DNA from: a virus
IMG/VR virus record: IMGVR_UViG_3300015165_000002
Location: 1 to 28,774 of that record
Length of the DNA: 28,774 nucleotides
Direction: 5' to 3' (one strand)
Part shown: positions 5,821 through 13,139 of the stretch, piece after piece
How positions within the stretch are numbered: position 1 is the first letter of the stretch
Layout of the letters: every line of letters begins with the position of its first letter
The notes under the pieces: model-generated
What the model saw: only the letters and a program-made list of their open reading frames with translations
Told to the model about the DNA's origin: nothing
Database searches by the model: none
Translations under genes and position numbers: made by a program

Positions 5821-6806
5821 CCGACAGGGGATGGTTCGTCGAACATGGAGACCTCCCGCACTGTGCCTTGCTCTGCGGCGGCCACGTTGGCGACGGCCTG
5901 GCGGTAGTAGGTGGGCTTCAGTTCCACCCCGAGGGCCTTTCGCCCTGCCAGCACGGAGGCGTAGACCTCGCTCCCCACCCCCATGAACGGGGTCAGGATC
6001 GTCTCGCCAGGGTTGGACCCGAGCACTAGGGAGCGGTCGATCACGTCGAGCTGCAGGGGATGGCAGTGCTTCTCGTCCTCCTCGGCTCGGGCCTCTCGGA
6101 AGGGTAGGACCCGGTCGATCCGCACGTCGTCCCAGAAGGCCGAGGCGTACTGTCTCCAGATCCAGTGGGAGTAGCGGTTCTCGGTCTGCTTGCCCGTCCA
6201 CCCTCGGAAGCGATGAAGCTCGGCGGGGATGAGACGGGACCCGGCGTACTCCATCAGTCCGTTCGGGTGCTCGACCGGGACGGGGTTTTCCCCGGCACGG
6301 CGGAACCCGAGGAGGTAGTCCGCCGAAGCGACCGAGCACCGGGTGGAGTCCTCCACGATGGTCCGGTGGGCCAGATCCTTCTTCATGGTCCGGTTCCGCA
6401 CGGCGAGTGGTTCCTTCCAAACGTGGTAGCGGGCCACGTAGGACCAGCCGAGCTGGCGGTGGAGGCGGACGATGTCACCGGGGAAGTCGGCCAACGCATC
6501 CCCGCCGCTGTTGCCGGTGGGAACGTCCATGCAGTGGACGTAGGACATGCGGCCCGCCATGGTGGCTCGGGTGATCTCAGCCAGGATGAATCGGTACTGC
6601 TCGAAGAACTGCTCGTAGCTGTCGGTGTTCGAGAGGTCCCGCTCGCTGGAGCTGTAGTGGTACAGGGCACCTCCTCCCTCGGTGGCGAAGGGTGGGGAGT
6701 AGACCGACATGTGGACTGAGCCGTCGGGGATCGACGGGAGCACTTCCATGCAATCCCCGTTGTAGAGGGCGTAGGAGTCGGTGATGGTCGAATCGGCTAT
6801 AGCCAT
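5817..6806 (-). CDS. DNA methyltransferase, N6-adenine/N4-cytosine (beta-class order)
   Basis: A 329-residue enzyme from ATG 6806, overlapping the helicase gene by 10 bases. Near the N-terminus YNGDCMEVLPSIPDGSV and SVYSPPF give catalytic motif IV (SPPF), typical of exocyclic amino methyltransferases. Near the C-terminus GETILTPFMGVGSEVYAS gives the SAM-binding motif I and GRKALGVELKPTYY the next strand. Motif IV before motif I is the beta-class order (N4-C or N6-A). The middle (FRGWTGKQTENRYSHW) probably recognises DNA. It is likely to methylate phage DNA against host restriction. No partner nuclease is visible, but an SF2 ATPase gene overlaps its start. Confidence 0.88.
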   Translation of the reverse strand: MAIADSTITDSYALYNGDCMEVLPSIPDGSVHMSVYSPPFATEGGGALYHYSSSERDLSNTDSYEQFFEQYRFILAEITRATMAGRMSYVHCMDVPTGNSGGDALADFPGDIVRLHRQLGWSYVARYHVWKEPLAVRNRTMKKDLAHRTIVEDSTRCSVASADYLLGFRRAGENPVPVEHPNGLMEYAGSRLIPAELHRFRGWTGKQTENRYSHWIWRQYASAFWDDVRIDRVLPFREARAEEDEKHCHPLQLDVIDRSLVLGSNPGETILTPFMGVGSEVYASVLAGRKALGVELKPTYYRQAVANVAAAEQGTVREVSMFDEPSPVG

Positions 6807-8167
6807 GCGGGAACCATTACCTCTCGGTCGTAGGACTCTGAACGGGTGATGGCCTGAGCTTGGGCCATGTGGGCAACGAGACTGTCGTACATCCGGTCGG
6901 CCTGAGCCGACTTGCGTTGGAGATTCGCCAGGGCCTTGCGGCCACCCTCGGTGGTGACCACATCGACCCTCACGGGGTGCTGTTGGCCGTAGCGGTCGAA
7001 CCGGCGCACCGATTGGTAGAACTGCTCGTAGCTGTGGCTCGGGAAGTAGGTGGTCCGGTGGCAGTGCTGCCAGTTCATGCCCCAGGCGCCGATGGCCGGC
7101 TTGGTGACCAGCACCCGAATCTCTCCCCGGCTGAACGCCAGGAGTGATTCCTCTTTCTGATCGGCGCTGTCCGAACCCCGGACCTGCACGGCGCCGTCGA
7201 TCAGGTCCGTCAGCTGGTCGCCCTCGTCGTTCAGTTGGCACCACGCCACGGCCACAGGTGCATCCGACAGAAGCTCGGCCGCTTTCTCGCACCGCTCATT
7301 CAGCGTGCGCCGGGCCTCCTCCCTCTCCTCGAACAGTCGAGCGGCGGGCACGTCGAACAGGCGATCCTCAGGGGGACGGCGGGCGTCCACGATGTGCTGT
7401 TGGTAGGCCACAGGTGGGCGGACGAAACCCTCGTCGGAGTACCCGAGGTCGGAGGGCTTGCGCATGGCACGGGCCCACGAGGCGACCCACTTCCAGAACG
7501 GTTCCTCGGCGTGGCCCTTGAATCGCCATGCCTCCCGTTTGGTTGCCCCGTACGACCGGCCATGTTTGTACAGCGGGTCCCGGTTCGTGAACCACCGAGT
7601 AAGCATGTCCTGATACCCCAGGTAGCCGAGGGCCTCCGATGACGTGCCCAGCTCCATGTAGTCGTTCGGGGCGGCGGTGGCGGTGCAGAGCAAGCGGTAG
7701 GGCAACCGCCGCATGAACTGGGTCACCAGGGCTTTGCGCTCGGAGTCGAACGACTTGATGGCGCTCGACTCGTCGGCCACCATCCCAGCGACGTCGGATG
7801 GGTCGAACAGGTGGAGGCGATCGTAGTTGGTGATCGTGATCCCGGCCGTGATCTGCCCATTCCGAGACACGGCGGCCTCGATGCCGAACTTCTCGGCCTC
7901 GCCCAAGGTCTGGAAGGTCACGGCCAGCGGAGCAACGAGCAGCACCGGGCGCCCGGTGTGCCGGACCACGTTTTCGGCCCATACTAGTTGCTGTGGAGTT
8001 TTGCCCAACCCGCAGTCTTCGAACAGGGCGGCGTGGCCCTTACGGGTTGACCACTGCACCATGTCCCGCTGGAACTCGAACAGGAACTCAGGGACCCATG
8101 AGGGATCGAACCCGTACTCGCTGTCATCCTGAGACTTCGACGCCAGGAACGCTGCGTAGTCGCTCAC
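6797..8167 (-). CDS. SF2 (SNF2-like) DNA helicase/translocase
   Basis: A 456-residue protein starting at GTG 8167 in a GTGA overlap. Motifs read in order: Q-like FEFQRDMVQWS (30-40), motif I EDCGLGKT (50-57), motif Ia VLLVAPLAV, motif II ADESS (131-135, a DEAD variant), motif III TATAAPNDY (162-170), motif V-like LVTKPAIGAWGMNWQ, and motif VI QSVRRFDRYGQ near residue 400. The QxxxRxxRxGQ form of motif VI is characteristic of SNF2 ATPases, which translocate on double-stranded DNA. It is followed by the methyltransferase with overlapping coding, so the two proteins probably act together in modifying or remodelling phage DNA (inference). No nuclease domain is visible. Confidence 0.88.
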   Translation of the reverse strand: MSDYAAFLASKSQDDSEYGFDPSWVPEFLFEFQRDMVQWSTRKGHAALFEDCGLGKTPQQLVWAENVVRHTGRPVLLVAPLAVTFQTLGEAEKFGIEAAVSRNGQITAGITITNYDRLHLFDPSDVAGMVADESSAIKSFDSERKALVTQFMRRLPYRLLCTATAAPNDYMELGTSSEALGYLGYQDMLTRWFTNRDPLYKHGRSYGATKREAWRFKGHAEEPFWKWVASWARAMRKPSDLGYSDEGFVRPPVAYQQHIVDARRPPEDRLFDVPAARLFEEREEARRTLNERCEKAAELLSDAPVAVAWCQLNDEGDQLTDLIDGAVQVRGSDSADQKEESLLAFSRGEIRVLVTKPAIGAWGMNWQHCHRTTYFPSHSYEQFYQSVRRFDRYGQQHPVRVDVVTTEGGRKALANLQRKSAQADRMYDSLVAHMAQAQAITRSESYDREVMVPAWL

Positions 8168-8373
8168 GCCATCGGCCCCAAGTCGTGACCGACCGAGCGC
8201 ACGGCCAGCACATCGCCGGCCCCTTCGGAGGGGTACAGGACCCACTTGATGTCCAGGGTGGGGTTCAGGTCGGGGTCGCAGAGGTCGAGGCCCCAGGCGA
8301 ACTCGTCGTCTTCGTCGGGCCATTCGCACACGTCGGCGGCTTGGGTAGCGAGGAACAGCGCAGGAAGGCTCAC
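8164..8373 (-). CDS. Small acidic hypothetical protein, 69 aa
   Basis: Starts at GTG 8373 overlapping the WhiB-like stop (GTGA) and ends in a GTGA overlap with the helicase. It is strongly acidic and aromatic (CEWPDEDDEFAWGLDLCD, then LDIKWVLYPSEG), with no recognisable motif. The acidity suggests a DNA mimic or a protein-interaction partner, but that is speculation. Confidence 0.65.
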   Translation of the reverse strand: MSLPALFLATQAADVCEWPDEDDEFAWGLDLCDPDLNPTLDIKWVLYPSEGAGDVLAVRSVGHDLGPMA

Positions 8374-8657
8374 AGCCGACCCAATCCGCCGATGGGCAGA
8401 CGGGACCGGCGGAGCATCCGGGCCCGTTCGTCGGGGGTCGTGGCGCCGAAGATGCCGTGGGCCTCCTGGGCGTTGAGGGCGTAGCCGAGGCATTCGACCA
8501 GGCTCGGGCACTGGCGACAGATGGCCTTGGCCCGCTCCTCGCCTCGTGTGTCGCCTCGCTCGGGGAACCAGACACCGGGTGGGATGCCGCTACCGGGGCG
8601 GCAGAGGGCGGCGGATCGCCACTCCTCCTCGGCGTCGTAGATGGCCAGGGCGCTCAC
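8370..8657 (-). CDS. WhiB-like Fe-S transcription regulator
   Basis: A 95-residue protein from GTG 8657 (GTGA overlap). Four cysteines at about 19, 47, 50 and 56 form C-x27-CxxC-x5-C (AALCRPG ... AICRQCPSLVEC), the [4Fe-4S]-binding signature of Wbl proteins. They are followed by the glycine turn GIFGATTPDERARM and a basic C-terminus (LRRSRLPIGG) that contacts DNA. The first spacing is longer than usual. Wbl proteins are known from Actinobacteria and their phages and act with the host sigma factor region 4. Here it may redirect host or phage transcription, possibly from the shared promoter modules (inference). Confidence 0.9.
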   Translation of the reverse strand: MSALAIYDAEEEWRSAALCRPGSGIPPGVWFPERGDTRGEERAKAICRQCPSLVECLGYALNAQEAHGIFGATTPDERARMLRRSRLPIGGLGRL

Positions 8658-9073
8658 GGTGCGTCGGCCAGTTCCCGCAGCACGCCGGCATCCTCGCCAC
8701 AGCGGGCGCAGAGCTGGGCCGTGTAGCCCCGCTGGACCTCTCGCATGGCCACGTCGTCGTCCTGGGAGTCGCAGGCGATGCAGGCGGGGGCGTAGTCGCT
8801 GAGCAGGCGCCCGGAGTCGATCCGGTCGGCCAGTTCGGTAGTGGCGCTGACCGGGCCGTAGAAGTGACGATGCGCCCGCACGCAATCCACCACGACCTCC
8901 CACGTCTGGTCGCTGGGGGGGCGGGTACCGGCCAGCTCGGCGGTCAGCTTGCGGCCCTTGTCGTCCAAGGCGGCGGTGGTGGCGGCGTCGGCGCCGTGAG
9001 CGATGAGAACGGCGGCCATCTTCTCGGCCTTCGCCTGCCTGGCGGCCACCTTGTACCCGGACTGTGCGTGCAT
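8654..9073 (-). CDS. Hypothetical protein with paired CxxC motif
   Basis: A 139-residue protein and the first gene after promoter module B. ATG 9073 is chosen over longer starts because AAGGGAG lies 5 bases upstream. A basic, helical N-terminal half (YKVAARQAKAEKMAAVLIA) is followed by WEVVVDCVRAHRHFYG and then ACIACDS ... LCARCGED, two CxxC pairs likely to bind zinc. The family is not recognised. It is coupled by GTGA to the WhiB-like gene, so both are probably made together. Confidence 0.72.
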   Translation of the reverse strand: MHAQSGYKVAARQAKAEKMAAVLIAHGADAATTAALDDKGRKLTAELAGTRPPSDQTWEVVVDCVRAHRHFYGPVSATTELADRIDSGRLLSDYAPACIACDSQDDDVAMREVQRGYTAQLCARCGEDAGVLRELADAP

Positions 9074-9088
9074 CGGTGCTCCCTTCGT

Positions 9089-9130
9089 GGTCGGTAGTGC
9101 CATACTAATGCACTCACCGGCCGGGCGCAA
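9089..9130 (-). promoter_or_regulatory. Promoter/leader module B
   Basis: Minus-strand TTGCGC (9130-9125), a 17-base spacer and TAGTATGG with -10 TAGTAT at 9107-9102. ACCGACC at 9095-9089 is followed by an AAGGGAG ribosome site and ATG 9073. The -10, its 6-base gap to ACCGACC and the short leader match the other modules. Confidence 0.75.
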
Positions 9131-9144
9131 GAGCGAACGCGACA

Positions 9145-9169
9145 CCGCCCCCGGTTTTCCCGGAGGCGG
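9145..9169 (-). terminator. GC-rich hairpin after the SF1 helicase gene
   Basis: On the minus strand CCGCCTCCGG, loop GAAAA, CCGGGGGCGG forms a 10-bp stem with one G-T pair. No U-tract follows, as is common for actinobacterial terminators. It lies between the helicase stop and promoter module B, so it probably insulates the two transcripts. Confidence 0.55.
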
Positions 9170-9208
9170 TTGGTTGCCGACACACTTCCCCAAGGGTCGG
9201 GTCGCTCT

Positions 9209-9222
9209 GCCGGTTGCCCGGC
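9209..9222 (-). terminator. Small hairpin directly after the helicase stop
   Basis: GCCGG and CCGGC arms, 5 bp, enclose a 4-base loop a few bases after the TAG at 9229-9227. It may act with the larger hairpin at 9145-9169 or protect the mRNA 3' end; it is short and could be chance in GC-rich DNA. Confidence 0.3.
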
Positions 9223-9226
9223 CGAT

Positions 9227-10819
9227 CTAGTGGACCGATTCCACCTCGTTCACGCAACCGTCGCAGACGACAGCCTCCACGCTGGCAATGTCCCGACGAG
9301 CCACGGTCGAATCCTGGCGCCCACAGAGGACGCATTCGGCTGTCGTCTCGGGCGTTTCGGGCTTCGCCTCTTGCGGCTTGGCGAACAGCCCGACCAGGCT
9401 GTGGTCCAGCTCCCGCCGGGCACGGGTAAGGGCCACGTACAGCAGCCGCAGCTCGGGGTCGGCGGGGATCTCGTCGGCCGATCCGGGGAAATCCCCGGCG
9501 ATTTGCACCGAGTCCCACTCCCGGCCCTTGGCTTTGTGGGCTGTAGAAACCACCACGTCGGCGCCGGCCTCGGGAATCATCCGGTCGAGAGCCTGGATGA
9601 TCATGGCTACGCCGAACTCCTCAACGAGCTTGACCATCAGCCGCAACTCGCCTCCCTGCTCGTCGTGGTCCACGTAGTCCAACACCTCACCCCATGTATC
9701 GAAACATGCCAGCTCCGGGTGATAGGTGGGCTGGCCGTTTATCAGCTCGCCGGCCGCCTTGGCGAAGGCGACGACCTCTGCCCCGCCGCCGACTAGGTGG
9801 ACGGACTGCCCCGCCTTCTGGCGAGTCAGCACCTCACCCACGGCGATGGCGTTGGTGCGGCACAAGATCACGTCGGGGGTAGGGACCGGGCCGACGACCG
9901 AAGCGATGTTTTCGTTGCCTTTGAGTACCAGGGGAGATTCGAGGTACCCAAGCACCTGATTGGCGACAGCGGCGACCTCGGGGCCAAAGCGGAACGACTG
10001 GGAGAGGTGGGTCCGGTTGCCCTCGAAGCTGGCCAGAGCGTTGACAGCGCCGGTCCACTCGTAGATGGCCTGCTGGGAGTCACCGACCCACACCCGCTGG
10101 GCGTGCGTCTGAGCATCCACGATGGCGGCAAGCACAGGGTTGGCATCCTGTGCCTCGTCGAACAGGATGAAGTCGGCCCCGATAGTCGGGTTCGTGAGCT
10201 GCCACAGCTTCAGGTAGTGCTCGTGCTTGTAGGGCAACATTCCGTCCAGTCGCACAAGATCGGCCCAACCGCGAACGAGAGCGGGAGCGAGGATCGTTGC
10301 CAGCTCCCGGTTGTTGGCCCATCCTCGGGAACCGTCAGGGTGCGGGAGGTCGATTCCCTCGACGTAGGGAACGTGCATGGCGGTCGGCGCCGGGTCGGCG
10401 GTCTGGCAGAACCGGGTGATGGCTCGCATTGCCAGGCCTGCGAGGAACCCCGGCGACATCACTTTGCGGTCTTGGCCGAAGGTGACCACGAACGGGTCGA
10501 TACGGAGCAGGCGGGCTATCTCCATCGACCTCATTCGGCGAGACCCCCGGAGACGGGCGCCGTACTTGTGGCCAACGGCCCGATAGGCCAGCGAGTGAGC
10601 GGTCGAACAGGTGACGTTGCGGGGCATCTTGGCGGATGCCTCCACGACGATGGCCTTGTTGAATGCGATGTACTGGCCTGTGCGACCAGTGGACTCAGCG
10701 ATCAGACACAGGGTCGAAGTCTTGCCCGTGCCCGCTCCTGCCTCGATGACCAGATCGTCTCCGGTGGCGAACAGGCGTAGGGCCTCAGACTGCTCGGGGG
10801 TGGGGGGGAAGTTGGCCAT
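9227..10819 (-). CDS. SF1 (UvrD/Rep-like) DNA helicase with C-terminal zinc-binding tail
   Basis: A 530-residue helicase from ATG 10819, with GAGGAG 6 bases upstream. The motifs are: Q-motif FPPTPEQSEAL, Walker A AGAGTGKT (27-34), Ia-like YIAFNKAIVVEA, motif II FILFDEAQD (217-225), motif III VWVGDSQQAIYEWTGA (243-258), motif IV-like LSQSFRFG, motif V-like STAHKAKGREWD and motif VI LLYVALTRAR. It belongs to the UvrD/Rep/PcrA group and unwinds DNA 3' to 5' with ATP, probably in replication or recombination. The C-terminus adds a CVLCG ... CDGC pair that likely holds zinc and is not usual in UvrD. It is the only gene between promoter module C and the hairpins downstream. Confidence 0.93.
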   Translation of the reverse strand: MANFPPTPEQSEALRLFATGDDLVIEAGAGTGKTSTLCLIAESTGRTGQYIAFNKAIVVEASAKMPRNVTCSTAHSLAYRAVGHKYGARLRGSRRMRSMEIARLLRIDPFVVTFGQDRKVMSPGFLAGLAMRAITRFCQTADPAPTAMHVPYVEGIDLPHPDGSRGWANNRELATILAPALVRGWADLVRLDGMLPYKHEHYLKLWQLTNPTIGADFILFDEAQDANPVLAAIVDAQTHAQRVWVGDSQQAIYEWTGAVNALASFEGNRTHLSQSFRFGPEVAAVANQVLGYLESPLVLKGNENIASVVGPVPTPDVILCRTNAIAVGEVLTRQKAGQSVHLVGGGAEVVAFAKAAGELINGQPTYHPELACFDTWGEVLDYVDHDEQGGELRLMVKLVEEFGVAMIIQALDRMIPEAGADVVVSTAHKAKGREWDSVQIAGDFPGSADEIPADPELRLLYVALTRARRELDHSLVGLFAKPQEAKPETPETTAECVLCGRQDSTVARRDIASVEAVVCDGCVNEVESVH

Positions 10820-10835
10820 AGTGCGCTCCTCGGAT

Positions 10836-10878
10836 GGTCGGCAACCTCCATACTAATGCACTAGGGCGGACTTGTCTA
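10836..10878 (-). promoter_or_regulatory. Promoter/leader module C
   Basis: TAGACA (10878-10873, 5 of 6 to the consensus), a 17-base spacer and TAGTAT (10855-10850) followed by GG. The leader motif here is GCCGACC (10842-10836), one base different from the other copies. A GAGGAG site and ATG 10819 of the SF1 helicase follow. Confidence 0.78.
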
Positions 10879-10887
10879 CCCCCCCCG

Positions 10888-11061
10888 TCAGCGGTCGGAG
10901 TCGGCCACTTTCTGAGCCCGTAGCCGCTCTAGCTCGGCACGTAGGGCGGCGTTGGCGACCTGGAGCGCAGCGATGGCGGCGTCAGCGGACGCCAGCAGGG
11001 TACGCAAGCGGGCGACCTCTCGGGGTCCTGTAGCTCGGGTACCGCTGCGGCCGGGCCTCAC
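10888..11061 (-). CDS. Small coiled-coil protein, 57 aa
   Basis: The GTG 11061 start overlaps the previous stop (GTGA). After a short basic head (VRPGRSGTRATGP) the rest is a continuous amphipathic helix with Leu/Ala heptads (LRTLLASADAAIAAL and ALRAELERLRAQK), so a coiled-coil oligomer is expected. No family recognised. It is the last gene of its transcript before promoter module C. Confidence 0.6.
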   Translation of the reverse strand: MRPGRSGTRATGPREVARLRTLLASADAAIAALQVANAALRAELERLRAQKVADSDR

Positions 11062-11258
11062 GAATCGGCGGACGGGTAGAGGACCAGAGACATGATGTTG
11101 TCGATGCCGTCGAGGTAGTGCGGGCAGTCCATGTAGTACTCGACGCCACAGAGACAGGCTTCCCGGTGGGCCCAGTCCAGTTCGCCTCGCTCGCCGTGGG
11201 CGAAGGTCGTTGACCCGATCGAATCGGTCATCGGCAGGATTCGGACCTCGGCGGTCAC
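11058..11258 (-). CDS. Small Cys/His-containing hypothetical protein, 66 aa
   Basis: Starts at GTG 11258 in a GTGA overlap. It contains CLCGVEYYMDCPHYLDG, a CxC ... CPH pattern that might bind a metal. The rest (DSIGSTTFAHGERGELDW) is unremarkable. An internal ATG (MTDSIGS) is an alternative start but would lose the coupling. Function unknown. Confidence 0.6.
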   Translation of the reverse strand: MTAEVRILPMTDSIGSTTFAHGERGELDWAHREACLCGVEYYMDCPHYLDGIDNIMSLVLYPSADS

Positions 11259-11482
11259 GCCTCCACCCCATCGACAAACACCCGCACCGAGCGGCCGGAC
11301 GGACTGATCGACACCTGAACCTCACGCTCGCCCGCCAACAGGTGGACCGTCCGGTAGTCACCCCGGCCCTTGCGGAACTCGAATCGGTGCCACATCAGCG
11401 CCGCCAACCCGTCGGCGGCGGGAGTCCAATCCGCCTTCTCGATGGCACGGTGGACTCGAAACGATGGCTGCGCCGTTCTCAC
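11255..11482 (-). CDS. Hypothetical protein, 75 aa
   Basis: The start is GTG 11482, overlapping the HNH stop (GTGA). The sequence begins VRTAQPSFRVHRAIEKADW, then has LMWHRFEFRKGRGDYRTV and a beta-rich tail (VQVSISPSGRSVRVFVDG). It looks like a small alpha+beta fold. Family not recognised. It is part of a coupled chain running from about 13095 to 10888. Confidence 0.65.
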   Translation of the reverse strand: MRTAQPSFRVHRAIEKADWTPAADGLAALMWHRFEFRKGRGDYRTVHLLAGEREVQVSISPSGRSVRVFVDGVEA

Positions 11483-11847
11483 CGACGCACCAGCCCGAGC
11501 GCCGTTGCCCACAGCGGCCGATCTTCAACCTCGTCGTTTCCGCCGACACAGAGCGTGGCTCCGTTGTCGATCGAGTAGGCCCCGCCTCCGCTGGCCTTCT
11601 TCAGGTGATGGAAGGTGAGCCGACCCATGCAGCGGTGCTCGGGGTCGAGCCCGATCAGCAGGCACCCGCCGTCTCGCTCGAACACGGCCCGTCGCACCTC
11701 GGCCCGTTCGTCTCGCTCGCCGGCACGCTTGGCGGATACAGGCTTCAGCGGGCGCTGACGGCGCTTGGGGGCCTGACCGGAGGCAATCGGCCGTCTGGCG
11801 GTTGTGGCCTTGAATCCGGCCCGTTTGAGCGGAGCGGATCGCTTCAC
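11479..11847 (-). CDS. HNH nuclease-like protein
   Basis: A 122-residue protein from GTG 11847 (GTGA overlap). The N-terminus is very basic (KRSAPLKRAGFKATTARR ... KRRQRPLKPVSAKRAG), then RRAVFERDGGCLLIG, CMGRLTFHHLKKASGGG and NGATLCVGGNDEVED. HH followed by N fits the betabetaalpha-metal HNH fold. The usual final metal-binding histidine (CxxHNxxxH) is replaced by acidic residues, so activity is uncertain. Such proteins in phages nick DNA near packaging sites or act as homing nucleases. It sits within the replication-region chain. Confidence 0.75.
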   Translation of the reverse strand: MKRSAPLKRAGFKATTARRPIASGQAPKRRQRPLKPVSAKRAGERDERAEVRRAVFERDGGCLLIGLDPEHRCMGRLTFHHLKKASGGGAYSIDNGATLCVGGNDEVEDRPLWATALGLVRR

Positions 11848-12377
11848 GGTTCGTCTGTGACCAGAGAAGCTTCCAGCTCCTCCAGCCGTGCAGCCGGAAC
11901 AAGCTCGGAAACTGTGGGAATCCCCCGGAGAAAGGCGTGGGCCTCGTCGGTTTCGAGAGCGCCGATGGCGAGCGATTGGAGTAGGTCCACCTCCTCCCGG
12001 TCGAGTCGCAGTTTGGCCGCCTTCACTTTGGCATCCAGGTCGCTCAGGGCTGCCCGGCGCAGTTCAGATCGGCCGTCATCGTCCCACCGGAAGCCCGGAT
12101 AGCCGATGCCGAACCTGCCCATCCCCACCACCTCCCGACGCTCGCTCAACTCGGCGTCAACCTGACGCTGCACATCCTCCAATAACCGGCGAGCCATGCG
12201 TTCGACCTCGGACCGCTGAAAGTCCCGTGTCTCGTGCTTCTCCACGATGGCGTTGTCAATGGTGGCGGCCAACTCCCGCTGGCGAACCTCCATTTCAGAA
12301 CGGAGCACCTTGAATCGCTTTGCTACCAGCACCTTCAGTTCTCGCCGCTCGCCAGGGGTGATCGCTGACGTGCTCAC
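11844..12377 (-). CDS. Helical hypothetical protein, 177 aa
   Basis: Starts at GTG 12377 (GTGA overlap). It is almost entirely helical and charged, with coiled-coil potential in RSEMEVRQRELAATIDNAI, VERMARRLLEDVQRQVDAEL and LDAKVKAAKLRLDREEVDL. A short Gly/aromatic insert (FGIGYPGFRWDDDGR) interrupts the helices. No enzyme motif is visible. Similar helical proteins occur in actinophage early regions, but I cannot assign a role. Confidence 0.7.
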   Translation of the reverse strand: MSTSAITPGERRELKVLVAKRFKVLRSEMEVRQRELAATIDNAIVEKHETRDFQRSEVERMARRLLEDVQRQVDAELSERREVVGMGRFGIGYPGFRWDDDGRSELRRAALSDLDAKVKAAKLRLDREEVDLLQSLAIGALETDEAHAFLRGIPTVSELVPAARLEELEASLVTDEP

Positions 12378-12679
12378 GGCGCCACCGCCCGGGCCGCTGC
12401 CTGACGCCCGGCCACGCCCCTACGAGCCCGAGCAGCTTCCACGGCATCGATTGCTGACAGGTTGCCTGCCTTGGCCGCTCGTCGGACGGCACCGAGCACC
12501 GCCGCATCGGAGACGCCAGCAGCCTGGCCCACGGCGGCGTAGCTGGCACCGGCAATGATGGCCCGGCAGTAGGCGTCGATGCAGGTGGCAGGGATGCCGT
12601 GGCCGGGGCCTCGGTAGGACTCGGTGGGGCAGGCCTCGGCTATCTCTGCCAGGACACGGGCCAGGGGATCAGTGGTCAT
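12374..12679 (-). CDS. Small helix-turn-helix protein (paralogue-like)
   Basis: A 101-residue protein from ATG 12679 (ATGA overlap). The central SYAAVGQAAGVSDAAV followed by LGAVRRAAKAG is a helix-turn-helix resembling that at 4299-4508 (SYRAIAEAAGLSAAGV). An N-terminal helix (LARVLAEIAEACPTESY) and an Ala/Arg-rich C-terminal helix (EAARARRGVAGRQAAARA) flank it. A DNA-binding regulator is likely. Alternatively it could be a small-terminase-like HTH protein, since those share the fold. Confidence 0.68.
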   Translation of the reverse strand: MTTDPLARVLAEIAEACPTESYRGPGHGIPATCIDAYCRAIIAGASYAAVGQAAGVSDAAVLGAVRRAAKAGNLSAIDAVEAARARRGVAGRQAAARAVAP

Positions 12680-13095
12680 TCCGGGTTGTCGGCCTCTGCC
12701 GCTTCGGCCTTGGCTGCCTCCTGCTCGGCGAACAGGGAGCGGCGGTTGGCGGCCTCGTCCAGGCGCTTCTGGTGGGCGTCGAGGGCCTTCTTGACCACGG
12801 CCGGATCCACGATGGTGACCAATCCAGCCCGCAGGACGTGCAGGCGATCGACGCCGTCCTGCTCCCACTGGGACTTGCCGGGCACGAAGGCGATGGAGTC
12901 CACGAACGCCTCGATGACCAGGGCGACCCGCTGGCCCCGGCCCAACTCGACGGGCTCGACCTCGGCCAGCTTCGACAGGCCATCCCCGAGCCCCTTTACC
13001 CGAAGCTTGGCACCCCAGATCGGGTCATCTTCGAAGTAGCCGAGGGCCGGTTCGTTCTCAGGGGCGTTGTCAGGCACAGCAGCGATTCGAACCAT
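12676..13095 (-). CDS. Hypothetical early protein, 139 aa
   Basis: The first gene after promoter module D. ATG 13095 is chosen because AGGAGG lies 6 bases upstream. The N-terminal two thirds look like a compact beta-rich domain (LGYFEDDPIWGAKLRVKG and VALVIEAFVDSIAFVPG). The C-terminus is a charged helix (KKALDAHQKRLDEAANRR) ending in Ala/Glu. The pattern is reminiscent of conserved actinophage proteins of unknown function. Four further genes follow by 4-base overlaps. Confidence 0.72.
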   Translation of the reverse strand: MVRIAAVPDNAPENEPALGYFEDDPIWGAKLRVKGLGDGLSKLAEVEPVELGRGQRVALVIEAFVDSIAFVPGKSQWEQDGVDRLHVLRAGLVTIVDPAVVKKALDAHQKRLDEAANRRSLFAEQEAAKAEAAEADNPE

Positions 13096-13113
13096 GGGAG
13101 TCCTCCTGGTCGG

Positions 13114-13139
13114 GGTCGGTATCCATCGGACCCATACTA
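13114..13139 (-). promoter_or_regulatory. Promoter/leader module D
   Basis: TAGTATGG with -10 TAGTAT at 13139-13134. The leader motif ACCGACC at 13120-13114 lies 13 bases away instead of 6-7, and a second CGACC follows directly. The TAG that opens the -10 is also the stop codon of the RuvC-like gene. No convincing -35 is seen. Confidence 0.6.
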
